DNA from: Dasypus novemcinctus
Lineage: Eukaryota > Chordata > Mammalia > Cingulata > Dasypodidae
DNA length: 64,000 nucleotides
Assembly: GCF_030445035.2 (NCBI RefSeq)
Contig: NC_080676.1
Coordinates: forward strand, 9,648,940 to 9,712,939
Direction of reading: 5' to 3'
In this document: positions 1-10,995 of the stretch, piece after piece
Layout of the letters: each line of letters opens with the position of its first letter
Position numbering within the stretch: the first letter of the stretch is position 1
Notes under the pieces: generated by a model
Told to the model about the DNA's origin: nothing
The model's input: the letters and a program-made list of their open reading frames with translations, nothing else
The model's database searches: none
Position numbers and translations under genes: made by a program

Positions 1-451
1 ATGGGGCAAGGATAGGTTTATTAGTCAAATAGAACCATCACGGGTTACCTGTAAATAGTATGAGATTTATAAAATTGTCTCACGCAACCGTGGAGATGCA
101 CAAGTCCAAATTCTGTAGGGCAGGCTGCTAGCGAGGAGCTCAGATGCAGGGCCTCGTTGAGTTCCCCAGAAGACACTGGCTGTCTGAAGTTACGATGGGA
201 AGTCTCTCTCTCTCTCTGAATGCTGAAACCACTTCTCCTTTTAAGGCCTTCAGTTGATGGGATGAGGCATCACTCATTGCTGATGGCAGTCTCCTCAGTT
301 GATTGTAGATGCAACCAGCTATCTGTGCAATCAACTCACCAGTGATTAAAGTCCCTGAAGTGCCCTTGTAGTACACTCAGTCAGGGCTGGCTTGACCAGA
401 TGACTGGGCATCATTACCTGGCCGAGTTGACACATCAGCCTAACCATCACA
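1..451 (-). repeat. ERVL-type LTR-like fossil, antisense (truncated by window start)
   Basis: Read on the minus strand, the segment opens tgtgatggttaggctgatg and runs through a 'gtgtcaactcggccagg' block. It ends in a TTTATAAATCTC region and a tail resembling 'ttctgtttctctagagaa...' of ERVL-class LTRs (MLT2-like). The recognition is from pattern memory; family and exact end are uncertain. It is an old, non-coding fossil. Confidence 0.4.
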
Positions 452-1041
452 GTGGAGTTGCAAGGAAGGGGAAAGCATGGGTGAGAAACATCCTGGGGCA
501 GGGCCAGGGGGTGGAGAGTGGAGTCTGCAGTGTTAGGAGCTGTGAAAACCAAGTGGAAAGAGCGAGGAGTGCTGGGGAAATGGAGCCAGGGAGAATCCCC
601 CCCATCAGCTGGCTTCTTTGTATACAACCCCCCTCCCCACCCCAGAAGTCTGGAATCTGGAGGACCCCTTGAAGGCCCTGTTTGAGCCTGGAGTGATCTC
701 AACAAACTGAATTAGTGGACGCAACCCACAGGCCCAGGTAGTAGAGGGAGCGGCAGATAAGAATCTTGCTGGACTGAAGATCTCATTCTGGTTATTATCA
801 CCCAGTCTTTATCTGTGGCTTTCAAACGCAGCTTCCTTGGGTCACAAGTGGATTATTTGCCTGTGATTCCCATGTGGCAGCCCCAACAGGTCTTACCTCC
901 TGCTGCTTACAGGTAAACTAGCCAAGCCGGGGACTGTGGGATGCCCAGGAACCCAGGCCCCTCTTGTATCACTCCTGTATACCCTCTAGATATTTTTCTG
1001 TGCATTTACATCATGAACAATTGTCTGTATATTCATGCATT
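452..1041. other. PXYLP1 intron, no recognisable feature
   Basis: Intronic sequence upstream of the first visible coding exon. No exon with splice sites or conserved reading frame and no recognised repeat was seen. Confidence 0.6.
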
Positions 1042-1048
1042 CACAGTT

Positions 1049-1407
1049 TATTGTTGTTGTTTCCTCCCGTCCCCTTGCGACTTTTTGCTTGCTGTCTGCT
1101 TTCTGTGTCCATTTGCTCTGAGTTCTTCTGTGTCTGTATTTTTTTATCCCCTCCCCCCTTGCAGCTTGCTTGCTATCTGTTCTCTGTCCATTTGCTGCGC
1201 GTTCTTCTGTGTTGTTTTTCTTTTTTGCTTGTCTCCCTTTTTGTTGCGCTACCTTGCTGAGTTGGCTCTACGTGGCGCTTGTGGGCCAGCAAGCACTCTG
1301 TGGCACTTGCAGGCAAGCCTGCCTTCATGAGGAGGCCCCAGGACACGAACCCAGGGCCTCCCATTTGGTAAATGGGAGCCCAACTGATTGAGCCACAGCC
1401 GCTTCCC
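1049..1407 (-). mobile_element. DAS-type SINE, antisense, with duplicated tail module
   Basis: The tRNA-like head (read on the minus strand) starts ggggaagcggctgtggctca and includes a B box in 'gaggccctgggttcgtgtcc'. A cacagtt target duplication flanks it (1042-1048, 1408-1414). The distal part contains two copies of the 'cagacagcaagc...gaacacagaa' type module about 80 bp apart, so the tail region has been internally duplicated. It looks like an older subfamily than the DAS-III copies. Confidence 0.8.
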
Positions 1408-1439
1408 CACAGTTGGGTTTTTTTTTTTACACAAAACGG

Positions 1440-2545
1440 ATTATAGAAATATCCAGTGACTTGGTTTATCTACCTCACTTCATTTATCTTTCATTCTTTT
1501 TCATTCTAACTGTTGCAGAATAATTCCATGGTATGGATGCAGTACTGTTCTGCTAATGATGGCTATTCAGGTTATTTCCCTTTTTTGTAACTACAGACAA
1601 CAGTGCAGTGACTCTCTTTGGATGTACGTATTTGTGCATGGGAATTTGTTATCTTTTTAGGATAGATTCCACGACATAGAATAGTGGAATCAAGAGATAA
1701 TGCAGGGGAAACGGACTTTGGCCCAGTGGTTAGGGCATCCGTCTACCACATGGGAGGTCCGCGGTTCAAGCCCCGGACCTCCTTGACCCGTGTGGAGCTG
1801 GCCCATGCACAGTGCTGATGCGCGCAAGGAGTGCCCTGCCACACAGGGGTGTCCCCCGCGTAGGGGAGCCCCACGCGCAAGGAGTGCACCCGTAAGGAGA
1901 GCCGCCCAGCGTGAAAAGAAAGTGCAGCCTGCCCAGGAATGGCGCCGCCCACACTTCCCGTGCCGCTGACAACAACAGAAGCGGACAAAGAAACAAGAAA
2001 CAAGACGCAGCAAAAAGACACAGAAAACAGACAACCGGGGGAGGGGAGGGGAATTAAATAAATAAAAATAAAATCTAAAAAAAGAGATAATGCACATATA
2101 GCATTGTGATGGCTACTGCCAAACACTACTTCTCAAAGGTTGCTCCAATTTCTGCCCTCACCACAGTATATGGAAGTATCACATTTCTCAGACAAACCCA
2201 TTTTCCATTCTGATAGGGCAAAAATCATATACCATTACTGTTTTATTGTGTATTTCTTTAATCATGAATCAGGTTGAGCATTTTTCCATGTATTTATTAT
2301 TCTTCTGTAATTAGCCTGCTCATTTCCTTTGCTGATTTTTCAGTTGTAGGAGTTTTTTATGTGACATTAATCATTTGTCTGGTATGTTGCACATTTTTTC
2401 CTCTTAGTAGGTTGTTCGTCTGTTACCTTTGTTTATGACATCTTCTTGCTGAAGGGAAGTTTTAAATATTTATATAGTAGAATTTATCAGTTAGGCACTT
2501 ATTAGTGAATTTAAATTGATTTAGACTGGTGGTTGGGCCCATTTT
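1440..2545 (-). mobile_element. Old L1 3' region, antisense, interrupted by a SINE
   Basis: The block containing 'tcaggttgagcatttttcca', 'cattctaactgttgcagaat' and 'agtggaatcaagagataatg' resembles the antisense 3' part of old mammalian L1s. It is split by the SINE at 1705-2081, and the sequence resumes after that insert. The ends are approximate. Confidence 0.6.
1705..2081 (+). mobile_element. DAS-III-type SINE (tRNA-derived)
   Basis: The head ggggaaacggactttggccc has an A-box-like cccagtggttaggg and a B box ggttcaagcccc. A GC-rich body and an aaataaataaaaat tail follow. A perfect 13-bp target duplication, aagagataatgca, lies at 1692-1704 and 2082-2094. The insertion is inside an older antisense L1. 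Confidence 0.93.
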
Positions 2546-3499
2546 TGCCGTCATACAAATGATTAATAAGCCTTTCAGAAGTTACAGAGATCAATGGGCA
2601 TGCGTATTTCTGTGGTTTCCTCAATCAGTGGATGATAAAAGTACCAAATATTATCATGTAAGAAGTTCTAGAAAGTCCTTGATGATGCTAAAAGGAGGTT
2701 CCCCAAGTGGGGACTGCTGACCTGAATTATATGTTATCTCTGTTCCTGAATTACTGATCAGGTGTATTAATCGGGACTCTTTTGTTTGAACTCAAGTTTG
2801 CTCAAGCAAGAGGAAGACTCTCCTGACTTACATACCTGGGAAATCTTACATACCTGGGAAATCAGAGACCTCATTTGGACCCTTGGGCTCAAAGACTGTC
2901 CCCAGGGGTCTGCCTCTGTCTCTCTCCATTTGTTAGGCTGGTTTGTTTCCATTTAGCATCATTCTCGTGCACGGGAGGGCAGGTGGCTGGGTCAGTCCCA
3001 GGTCTCCATTCATATAGGTCAGCATTCAGAAGAAAGAGAGAGCCTCTCCTAGTATCTGTGGATCGCGTCTCTCAAGGAAAAGGGTCCACTCCTCGTCGAT
3101 GCTGGGCACAGGGGCACCCCAACCAGGGGCAGGGGACACTGCGATTGACAGCTCTACCAGAACCCCGTGGGGAGGGGGAGGAGCTCCCCACCAACAGCAA
3201 GAGGGTTCTAGAAGGACAAACCTAACAGACTGCAGGACCCACACACGGTACCCAGCAGAGCATGGTGGGGACCCCTGGCCTGGGGTCAGGGGAGTAAGCA
3301 TCTCCCCGTGCATTTTTCCACCTAGGCTCCATCTACCATGGCCTCGTCGGGCAGCTGCCTTAACCTCCTAGAGAAGGGGCTTCATTCCTAGTGGTTAAAG
3401 GAAGAGCCTACATGCCAACTTCTCACCTCTTGATTACCTCATTCCAAACACCCTTTGAATTCTGTTATCAATAACACAGAGGAGGAAAACCCTCACGTA
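2546..3499. other. PXYLP1 intron, no gene seen
   Basis: Unique-looking intronic sequence. The only structure I see is an exact 18-bp tandem duplication (cttacatacctgggaaat) at 2827-2862. Short open frames here lack any conserved motif. Confidence 0.55.
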
Positions 3500-3735
3500 C
3501 TGAGTGCCTGTGAAATGCTAGGTGTAGGCACCTGACCTGTCTCCTTTAATACCACCTGCTTGCACTTTGCAGCCCCCAGAGCCCACGCACAGGCCTCGGC
3601 TCAGTAGTCCTCCCCAGGTCACTTTACGGAGAAGAGAGCCAAGGACCCAGAGAGAGGTTAAGGCCCCCGGTGTTGCATAGATTATTACTGGAGAGGAGAG
3701 GGTAGGGCCATCCAGACAGAAGCAGGGCACGCTGG
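3500..3735 (+). repeat. MIR SINE fossil
   Basis: The order 'tactgagtgcctgtgaaatg ... cagagagaggttaag ... gagggtagggccatcc' follows the MIR consensus (actgagtgcctactatgtgc ... gagaggttaagtaacttgcc). It is strongly diverged and intronic, just upstream of coding exon 2. Confidence 0.65.
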
Positions 3736-3910
3736 GGTCTCAAGAAACAGTTCATGCCTGGAAGCTGGCTTCCTGCTCCACGGAAGTCCATCCTCCTCTT
3801 GACGGGGAGAAGAAGCCGCTCAGTGAAATTCAGCCCCACTTCGGGCCACTGCAGCTGGCCCCTGCCTCCAGTGACGCCGTGTGTCCTGACCCGCTTTGCT
3901 TTCCCTGCAG

Positions 3911-4069
3911 TCCACCTGATCCCAGTGTCGACAGCTAAGAATGGAGCGAGCAGCAAGAGCCGAAAGAGAATCATGCCCGACCTGGTGACGGAGCCCCCCG
4001 GGGTGGACCCCGTTTACGAAGCTCTTTTGTACTGCAACATTCCCAGCGTGGCTGAGCGCAGCATGGAAG
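3911..4069 (+). CDS. PXYLP1: PXYLP1 coding exon 2 (stem region of 2-phosphoxylose phosphatase 1)
   Basis: Seen: a polypyrimidine tract ending in ctgcag precedes the exon and the donor is GAAG|gtaggc. The frame (HLIPVSTAKNG ... YCNIPSVAERSMEG) matches the luminal stem of PXYLP1/ACPL2. The exon starts in phase 1, completing a Phe codon begun upstream, and ends one base into Gly80. It covers residues 27-79. Known for the family: PXYLP1 is a type II Golgi membrane protein that removes the 2-O-phosphate from xylose in the glycosaminoglycan-protein linkage region. This opposes FAM20B and allows chain extension. The first coding exon, with the membrane anchor, is expected to be 79 nt and lies upstream of the window; I looked for it in 1-3900 and did not see it. 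Confidence 0.93.
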
Positions 4070-5004
4070 GTAGGCCTCGCCCGACCTGGCCCGGGGCAGC
4101 CCCGGGCTCGGAGCCTGCAGGGACACCGCTCCGGGGGTAGTTCTTCAAAGAGCGGAGCACGGCGGCCAGGGGCTGGACGGCTTGGGTTGGGATCCCGCCT
4201 TTGCTCCTAGGCTGGGCTCTTGAATGAGCCCCTGGGTCGGTCTTAGCCAACTCCGCTGCAAATGCAGGTAACTAGCCGTGCCTTCCGCAGAGCTGCCGGG
4301 GGAACTCAGTAACGCTTAGCGCAGTGCAGCCGTCGTGACCAGGCTCCACCATTGTCGTGATTTGTACCCAAACATCGGCGGGATGGAAAGCTGGCCTTGG
4401 CGGGGCCTTGGGGCATCACCCATAGTCCCCGGCTTTCCAGCACAGGCTCTCTCGGTGCTCAGCATCACGGGATGCCTTCCTTGTGGCTTGCAGTCGAGGT
4501 GGGAAAAAATGTGGCTTCTGTGTTGAATTTTGCTTTTTTGAAAATGTATCAAAGGATGTTGAATATTTATTTGATCTGTTTGTGCCCTGCCTAAACGATG
4601 GAAAGCAGAAGGCCCCATTCTAGTCCGTGGAGGCACAAAGGCTCGTTAGTAGTCATCGCCACGTTTCACAGACCTCCAGCCCCCACCCGTGTCCCCAGAC
4701 CTCCCTGCTCTCCCCGGGGGGCTGGGACCTAGCCCGCCGGCCCCTGATCCTACCCCCAGCTTCAGGAGGCTTCAGTGGCCCCTCCCCAGCACAGGGACCC
4801 ACTGCAGTCAGGGCCCCATAGACCCCGAGGTTAGCTCTGTAACCCCAGGGAGCCCCACCGCCTCGTGCGCGTCCCAGCCAGGGCGCACGCAGGGCCTGCC
4901 CGCCCCCCTCCCCCACCGCCCTCGCCAGCACTGAGCTGGGTGCTGGGGAGCCGAAGGGGCTGCCGCTTCCCCGCGATGACCGCAGGCCTGCCTCCCTCTC
5001 GCAG
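4070..5004 (+). other. PXYLP1: PXYLP1 intron (935 bp)
   Basis: The intron runs from gtaggcctcg to ctctcgcag. No recognised repeat; the 3' half is GC-rich. Confidence 0.85.
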
Positions 5005-5131
5005 GTCACGCCCCGCATCATTTTAAGCTGGTCTCGGTGCACGTGTTCATTCGCCACGGGGACAGGTACCCGCTCTACGCCATTCCCAAAACCAAGCGAC
5101 CAGAAATTGACTGCACCCTGGTGGCGAACAG
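5005..5131 (+). CDS. PXYLP1: PXYLP1 coding exon 3 (histidine acid phosphatase signature)
   Basis: Seen: acceptor ctctcgcag| and donor ACAG|gtaaac. The exon encodes GHAPHHFKLVSVHVFIRHGD followed by RYPLYAIPKTKRPEIDCTLVANR. The RHGDRYP stretch is the RHGxRxP signature of the histidine acid phosphatase family. With the 79-nt upstream exon, the His is residue 97, the phospho-accepting nucleophile position in human PXYLP1. The exon enters two bases into nothing more than Gly80 (G|GT) and leaves in phase 2 (AG|G, Arg122). The preceding intron is only 935 bp and the following one is 10.5 kb. Confidence 0.95.
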
Positions 5132-6007
5132 GTAAACTGCACTTTTTCTAAAAGCCGTTTTCATGAATCTCTGTCTCCTGTACTAATCTGAATGGTGACT
5201 GTGGATGATGGCAGGCCGGGGAATGACCTGCATTGGTTGAGCACTTACTGTTTGCCAGGTACCTGACCTTCAGGACGGCCCTTCACATTAACACTTTTTA
5301 CAGTTAAGACAGGCCCAGGTAAACTGGGATCTGAGCCGAGGCCAGTGGGGGGCCGTTCTCCCCCCCCCCCCCCCCCGGTATTCTTCAGTAGAAGAAACAG
5401 CTGGGAGGCCGGCGAGCACTGGATTAGGAGCTGCTGGGACCAGGGCAGTAGGCAAGGCCCCTTGGCCTCTGCTGGCCACAGCCCGCTGTCTCGCAAATAG
5501 GTTTGATGAAGCTTGCTTCGCAGACTTGGTGCCAGGAGTCAGCCAGCCAATGCAGGGCGACCTGCACTCTCGATTGCAAAGCCATGAAAATGTAAGCTGC
5601 TCCTTTCACCTTTTCATTTTTCTCAAGACTGGAGACAGCCTGCTCTTGGCTGAGAGCTCCGAGGATGAAGCATAATTGAACAGAATTGAAATGGTGCATC
5701 TGAAAATGCCTGGCCCTGAAATTAGAGAATTAGAGACTCAGGTAGCAATAAAATGATAGGCCAGCTCTTAGCAAATGTGTCCGGGGGTGCATAACATTCC
5801 CAGCAGAGTTTACTAAATGAGGTCAGGAGACAGAGAGGAGTGCCTGGTGGAGAGGACGTTATCTTGATGGAATGCTTTTGGGGTGCCAGCCTCCTCTCGC
5901 AGGCGGGGCAGGGCTGCCAGAACTTGGTCTACCTCGTGGCAGGCAGGGCTGTTCTTGAAAAGCCAATGGCACCATGAACCTGGAGCCTCAGGTTAACTAT
6001 TTGCGTC
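5132..6007 (+). other. Start of the 10.5-kb PXYLP1 intron, with MIR-like piece and C17 run
   Basis: The donor gtaaactg starts the intron that ends at 15671. A MIR-like segment lies at about 5215-5335 ('ggttgagcacttactgtttg'). A run of 17 C lies at 5360-5376. Nothing else is recognised. Confidence 0.6.
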
Positions 6008-6470
6008 TCAAGCCTTTTCACCATCTAGTATTAAGCGAAGACCAAGTAAACCATTTTTTATAAAGAAAGTGGCCACGGTTGCTGCTGAGGGCAGGGAGAG
6101 GGAAGAAAAGATGTGATGTGGGGGCATTTTCGGGACTTGGAGTTGTCCTAAATGATATTGCAGGGACAGGTGCTGGACTTTATATATCCTGCCATAACCC
6201 ACTGAATGGACTGGGGGAGAGTGTAAACTACAATGTAAACTATTATCCATGTGGTGCAGCAGTGCTCCAAAATGTATCCACCACATGCAATGAATGTGCC
6301 ACAATGATGAAAGAGGTTGTTGATGTGGGAGGAGTGGGGTGAGGGCGGGTGGGGGGTATATGGGAACCTCTTATTTTTTTTAATGTAAAATTTAAAAATA
6401 ATAATAAAGAGATTGTAGGGAAAGAAAAAAATAAAGTCTTACAAAAAATTTTTTAAAAAGAAAAAAAAAA
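6008..6470 (+). mobile_element. A-tailed xenarthran repeat 3' end, 5'-truncated
   Basis: It contains 'agaaagtggccacggttgct', 'gggacttggagttgtcctaa' and 'gaaagaggttgttgatgtgg', then a ggtatatgggaacctctt end and an A-rich tail. The same 3' end recurs at about 62880-63315 (+), 9488-9890 (-) and 31912-32165 (-). The A tail and 5' truncation suggest LINE-type retrotransposition, possibly the 3' UTR of a xenarthran L1. The class is not certain. Confidence 0.55.
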
Positions 6471-6484
6471 GACATCATGGCCTA

Positions 6485-8288
6485 CTGCATGGCCGTCGGT
6501 TTTTTCCTCCCCTCCTCTGTTTAATGCTGGAGGTCACGGAGCTTGTGGCCTGGGTGTTGGTGGCTTCTTTCCTGTAGTCAGCAAACCCGGCTGCATAGCC
6601 CAGCGTTCCGTAGCTTGGGAAGCCACCGGCCCAAGTCCAGCCCCTGTCGGAGGCCCTGCGGACACTTGCTTCCTTCCTCCAGGCTGCCGTCCCGCTCTCT
6701 GGACTTTCGTCCTAGTCTTGGCCCTGGGGCTCACTGCCACCTCGTGCCCCGCCTCCTGCTGGTCCTTTACCCCCATGCCTCTGCACCTGCTGTTTGGATT
6801 GCTGTCCCCCCACCCCTGCCTGGCCCACTCCTGCAGCGCCCTCGAGCTCCCCTGAGGTGCTCCCTCCCCTAGGAAATCTCCCCGGATGTGTCTCTAACTG
6901 AAGGGGGCGATGTATGGGGAGGGTCCCAGAGCACGCAGGGGTGAGAGCCCAAGCGTTTAATAATTGGAGTTAGACTGGCCTAAGAGCTGGGTCTTGGGCC
7001 GAGGCTGTTTGCTGTGCTGGGCATTAACCCTTTAGTTTCTGGATGGTGGGGAATAGCTAGAGCATCTGGGGTGGCTGGAGGTCCCAGGGTGCAGGGAAGG
7101 CCTGGGTGGGTGCCTTTTCACCCTCGGGAAGAGCACTGTTTTATTCTGTTAGCAAGTGGTGCAGCCCTGCACTTGCCTGCTGGTCAGCTGCCAGCCATCC
7201 CAACAGCGGCCCACAAGGCCTTTAAGCTGGCTGCACCAGGGCAGCCTCAGCCCCTCCCAGTTTCTGCTCCTTTTTCTCCAGTCAGGTCTCCAGTTCCCAG
7301 GAGTGAGAGCATCACCGGCCCCAGGCAAGTCCCGCAGGGCCTTGTGGCCTCTGGGCCCACCCCGGCCTCTGGCCCCCCAGGCACGGGCCCGCGGGGCAGG
7401 CCGCCTGGCAGAGCGCAGCGCCTCCCCCGGGCTCCCTGCACTTGGCAGCTCGCCGCCCCCAGCATGCAGCCTCTGCCCTCCCCAGGCCATGGGCTCCTCG
7501 AGGGCGTCAGGCCTTACCCGTCCCGGTGCCCCGCACAGAGCCTGGCATAGAACAGTGAACCCAGGTCCTCCCTGCGAATCACAGGTCCGCATTCCTATCA
7601 TCTGCCCTTATCCCACGGCCTGGCTTGACAGTAGCGGGGTCCCTCCCCTCCTCTGAGCCTCTGTGCTCCATTCTGCAACACAAGGTACTAACGCCTCTCC
7701 TTTCGCATCTGTGCAAAGTCTAAGTAAGAGGAGGGATAGAGCGTGTAGCTTGTCCAGACCAAGAGGCTGTCCAGTGGTAAGGTGTTGTCACCACAGCAGC
7801 CTGGAAGCCTTCTGGGACCGGCCCCTCTCCTCTGGCCCTCTCTGCAGTGCACCTGGTCACGAGGCCAGGACAGGCCCCAGGCCTCTTGTTCTGTCCCAGC
7901 CATGGCAGGGTCCTCTGACGGGGCCATCGCTGGACCGCACGGCTGCAAGGGCTGGTGACTGGGGAATGGTGGTGCTGGCTTCTGCCCGCGTTTTCCTTTG
8001 CCTCGATCTTATGGCCTAGTTTTGTTTTACTGAACATTCTGTATTTTTATGAGCTACCTTAAAATCCTTTGTGGAAAAAAGGTGGCATGTGCATGCTTTA
8101 TTCATTAATGCCATTTAATTAATTCCATTTCTTAAAAAAAAAAAAAAGTTGACTTGTCACGGGAAACCTGTACTAGAGCCCCCAGGAATCCCAGCGAAGT
8201 GGATGCACTTGGGGAGCTGAGTCCCCTGGACTGTGGGATCCGGTCATGGGCAGTACCTGCAGCCTCCCACAGTGCTATTTTGGCTTCA
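6485..8288. other. PXYLP1 intron, GC-rich, no gene
   Basis: Intronic sequence, GC-rich between about 7150 and 7560. Overlapping open frames of 150-178 codons on both strands are explained by the GC bias; none shows a conserved motif or splice context. Confidence 0.6.
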
Positions 8289-8297
8289 TAAATTCTT

Positions 8298-8702
8298 TTT
8301 CTTTTTTTCAGTTTTCCCCTCCCCCTTACCCCACCCTGCTGTTGTTGCTGTCTGTGTCCATTTGCTATGTGGTCTTCTGTATCTATTTCCTCTTTTTGTC
8401 TTCTCATTTTTTCCTCCTCTAGGATTCACCAGAATTCGATCCTGGGGGCCTCTGATGTGGAGACAGGTTCCCTGTCTATTATGCCACCTCAGTTCCTGGT
8501 CTCTGCTGCACTTCACCTTGATTCTCCCCTTGTATCTCTTTTGTTGCGTCATCATCTTGCTGTGTGACTCACTTGCACAGGCACAGGCTCACCACACAGG
8601 CACACTTTCTCTTCCTTTTCACCAGGAGGCCGCAGGGATCAAACCCGGGTCCTCCCATGTGGTAGGCGGAAGCCCCATCACTTCAGCCATGGCCGCTTCC
8701 CT
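8298..8702 (-). mobile_element. Dimeric DAS-type SINE, antisense
   Basis: Read on the minus strand: a first tRNA-like head (aagggaagcggccatggctg), a spacer of short tandem words, then a second head (gaactgaggtggcataatag), and a 'tggacacagacagcaac' tail. Target duplication taaattctt/taagttctt flanks it (8289-8297, 8703-8711). It is the same subfamily as the copies at 40617, 43847 and 54496, here with a short spacer. Confidence 0.82.
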
Positions 8703-9017
8703 TAAGTTCTTAATCTTATGGCCTCCTACTCAGTATATGCTACAGAAAACAAAAGGGGCGAGTCCTCGGTGTGCCCGTCCCTCTAGTCCAGTGAAAGGGA
8801 GTGCCGGAGCTGGCAGGGCAGAGCTGCCTGTCTCTACGAGCCGGATGCCCCAGTGCTCCACGCACCAGGAAGCATTCGCCAGCTCCCAGGCTCCTGCGGT
8901 GACGCGCCTCTTCTGGACTGCCATGGGCCTCAGGCGAGAGGGGCACTTTGTACCCTTGTCTCCCACCATTCAGCCAGCAATAAGGCTGCTAGCACGTGCT
9001 TCTTAGTAAATACCTTT

Positions 9018-9430
9018 TTTTTTTAAAAGATTTATTTTATTTATTTCTCTCCCTTCCCCCCCTCCCCCGCCCCAGTTGTCTGCTCTCTCTGTCCATTTGC
9101 TGCGTGTTCTTTGTCCGCTTCTGTTGTTGTCAGCGGCAAGGGAATCTGTGTCTCTCTTTGTTGCATCATCTTGTTGTGTCAGCTCTCTGTGTGTGCGGCA
9201 CCATTCCTGGGCAGGCTGCACTTTCTTTTGTGCTGGGCAGCTCTCCTTACGGGGCACACTCCTTGCGCGTGGGGCTCCCCTACGCAGGGGACACCCCTGC
9301 GTGGTAGGGCACTCCTTGCGCGCATCAGCACTGCGCGTGGGCCAGCTCCACATGGGTCAAGGAGGCCCGGGGTTTGAACCGTGGACCTCCCATGTGGTAG
9401 GCGGACGCCCTGGGCCAAGTCCGCTTCCCC
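9018..9430 (-). mobile_element. DAS-III-type SINE, antisense
   Basis: The inverse of the standard DAS-III order: T-rich tail, 'ctctctgtccatttgctgcg', GC body with 'ggggctcccctacgcagggg', B box region 'ggtttgaacc', and head ending in ccaagtccgcttcccc. Near-perfect duplication aaatacctttt/aataacctttt. It is intronic in PXYLP1. Confidence 0.92.
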
Positions 9431-9487
9431 AATAACCTTTTCTAGATCCACAGAAAAACTATTTACTTCAATCTGCATTTATTCAAC

Positions 9488-9890
9488 CATTAAAAATATT
9501 TTTTTAGTTTTTAAAGAAGCTTTAGATGATATAAATGTTACATTAAAAAAAAATAGGGAATTCCCATATGCCCCATGCCCTTCCCCCTCCCACACGTTCC
9601 CCGGTTAACAACCTTCTCCATTAGTGGGGTACATTTGTTAAAACTGATGAACACATCTTGAAGCATTGCTACTAACCGTGGACTATATGGCTTACCTAAT
9701 AGTTTACGCTTTGCACCACACAATTTTATAGGTTTTGGCAAAATGTACAATGGCTGAAAATGGCCCCATCTAACTCCTATTCTTCCCTCTCCCATCCCTC
9801 AGAGCCTCTGGTGGCCACTGCCTTTGTATCAGTGATACAGGTTCTCCCATTGCTGGACTAATACTAAGTTTCTAATAGCCTAATTTTATT
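9488..9890 (-). mobile_element. A-tailed xenarthran repeat 3' end, antisense
   Basis: The T-rich start 'ttacattaaaaaaaaatagg', then 'gaattcccatatgcccc', 'aacaaccttctccattagtg' and 'cattgctggactaatactaa'. This mirrors the minus strand of the element at 61.85-63.3 kb over about 400 bp, so the orientation and family are clear although the class is not. Confidence 0.55.
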
Positions 9891-10190
9891 TCTGAGCTCC
9901 AGGCATGTGCCAGGTGCTGCGGGGCTGCTGGGGAGTCACAGAAGGAAGCTGCTTCTGCCGGGAGCACCTGCCCTCTGCAATGCGCAGTCAGGGCACGCTC
10001 GCCTGCAGGGACGGCGGCGGCTGGGGGGAGGAAGGCCAGGTAGAAGTGGGTGGTGGGCCAGGGAAGGCCGCCGGCGAGAGGGACCCAAGAGGGGCGCAGG
10101 AGCGAGGCTGGTAGCAGCCGGTGGGTGACAGGCGGCGCCCTGGGCATGAGCCCTGCCTGTGTGAAGGTGTGGGGTCGGTGGGGCCTCGGA
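9891..10190. other. PXYLP1 intron, GC-rich, no recognised feature
   Basis: G-rich intronic sequence leading into the minisatellite. No exon or repeat family recognised. Confidence 0.5.
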
Positions 10191-10192
10191 GC

Positions 10193-10418
10193 CGTGTCAC
10201 AGGGCGTCACAGGGCCTGAGCGGGGGGGGGGGGGGGGGGGGGAGGGGGGGCTTGGTCCTCCGGGCTCAGCGGAGTCACAGGGTGTCACAGGGCCTGAGCA
10301 CAGAAGGAGAGGTGGGGGGAGCTCGGTCCTCCGCCTGGCGCAGCGGTGTCACAGGGCGTCACAGGGCCTGAGAGGAGGGAGAGGTGGGGGGAGCTGGGTC
10401 CTCCGGGCTCAGTGGCGT
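10193..10418 (+). repeat. G-rich minisatellite, three ~75-bp units, with a G21 run
   Basis: Three tandem units share 'gtgtcacagggcgtcacagg', gcctgag, a G-rich core, and ctcggtcctccgggctcagcg. Starts are about 10193, 10272 and 10345. Unit 1 has expanded its G core to 21 G (10222-10242) plus 7 G after one A. Each unit itself has an internal 'gtcacagg(g)' doublet. Intronic in PXYLP1. Confidence 0.8.
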
Positions 10419-10639
10419 GGGCCCCGGGCCTGGAGGGCGGCGAGGGAGCTGCGGAGTGATGGAAGGACGAAGCGCTCGGGAGGCCGCGGCGTGGAGGCTG
10501 GCCGAAGCCCGAGGCCTGCTGAGGACCCATGGGGCCTGGCACCTGCCACCTGCCTGGCCTCTCTGTGCTCGCGCTCACTGCGCTGCAGGCCACGCCACTC
10601 CCTGCTGGTTTGCGGCCACGCTGCCTGTCCCCTCTCTAG

Positions 10640-10995
10640 ACAGCTGCCTCCCCAGATGGCTGATGGCCAGTTCAGCCACTGTCAAGTCTTTGTTCAAATG
10701 CCACCTGCTCGGTGACGCCTACTCGGAACGCCCCGGTTAAAACGGCAGCGCCCTCCTCCCTCCCTCTGGGGACCCGGCTCCCCGTCCCCTTGCTCTTCTT
10801 TTTTCCACCGCGGGTGGTGCCTCCTAACACACCTGCACACATGTCTGGTGTCGGGCGTATGTGGGCTAGAATGTGAGCTTCCGGAAGGCAGTGACTTCCG
10901 TTTGTGTTGGTCACTGCCGTATCCCGAGCACCCAGAACAGCGCCTGACGTGTGGCTGAGAGCTCATTAGTATTTGCTGAAGGAATCCACGATGGA
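10640..10995 (+). repeat. L2 LINE 3' fragment
   Basis: 'tgttcaaatgccacctgctc' and 'ggtgacgcctactcgg', then 'gtcactgccgtatcccgagc', gcctgacgtgtgg and tttgctgaaggaat follow the L2 3' consensus order. Confidence 0.7.

Noticed and set aside
5360-5376. C17 run as a sign of a regulatory element
   Set aside because: A simple homopolymer in an intron, with nothing else supporting function; length may be an assembly artefact.
7014-7656. Overlapping frames of 150-178 codons on both strands
   Set aside because: GC-rich intronic DNA lacks stop codons by composition; frames overlap each other and have no motif.
8233-9006. 257-codon + strand frame
   Set aside because: It reads through an antisense SINE (8298-8702) and its flank; no protein similarity is expected.
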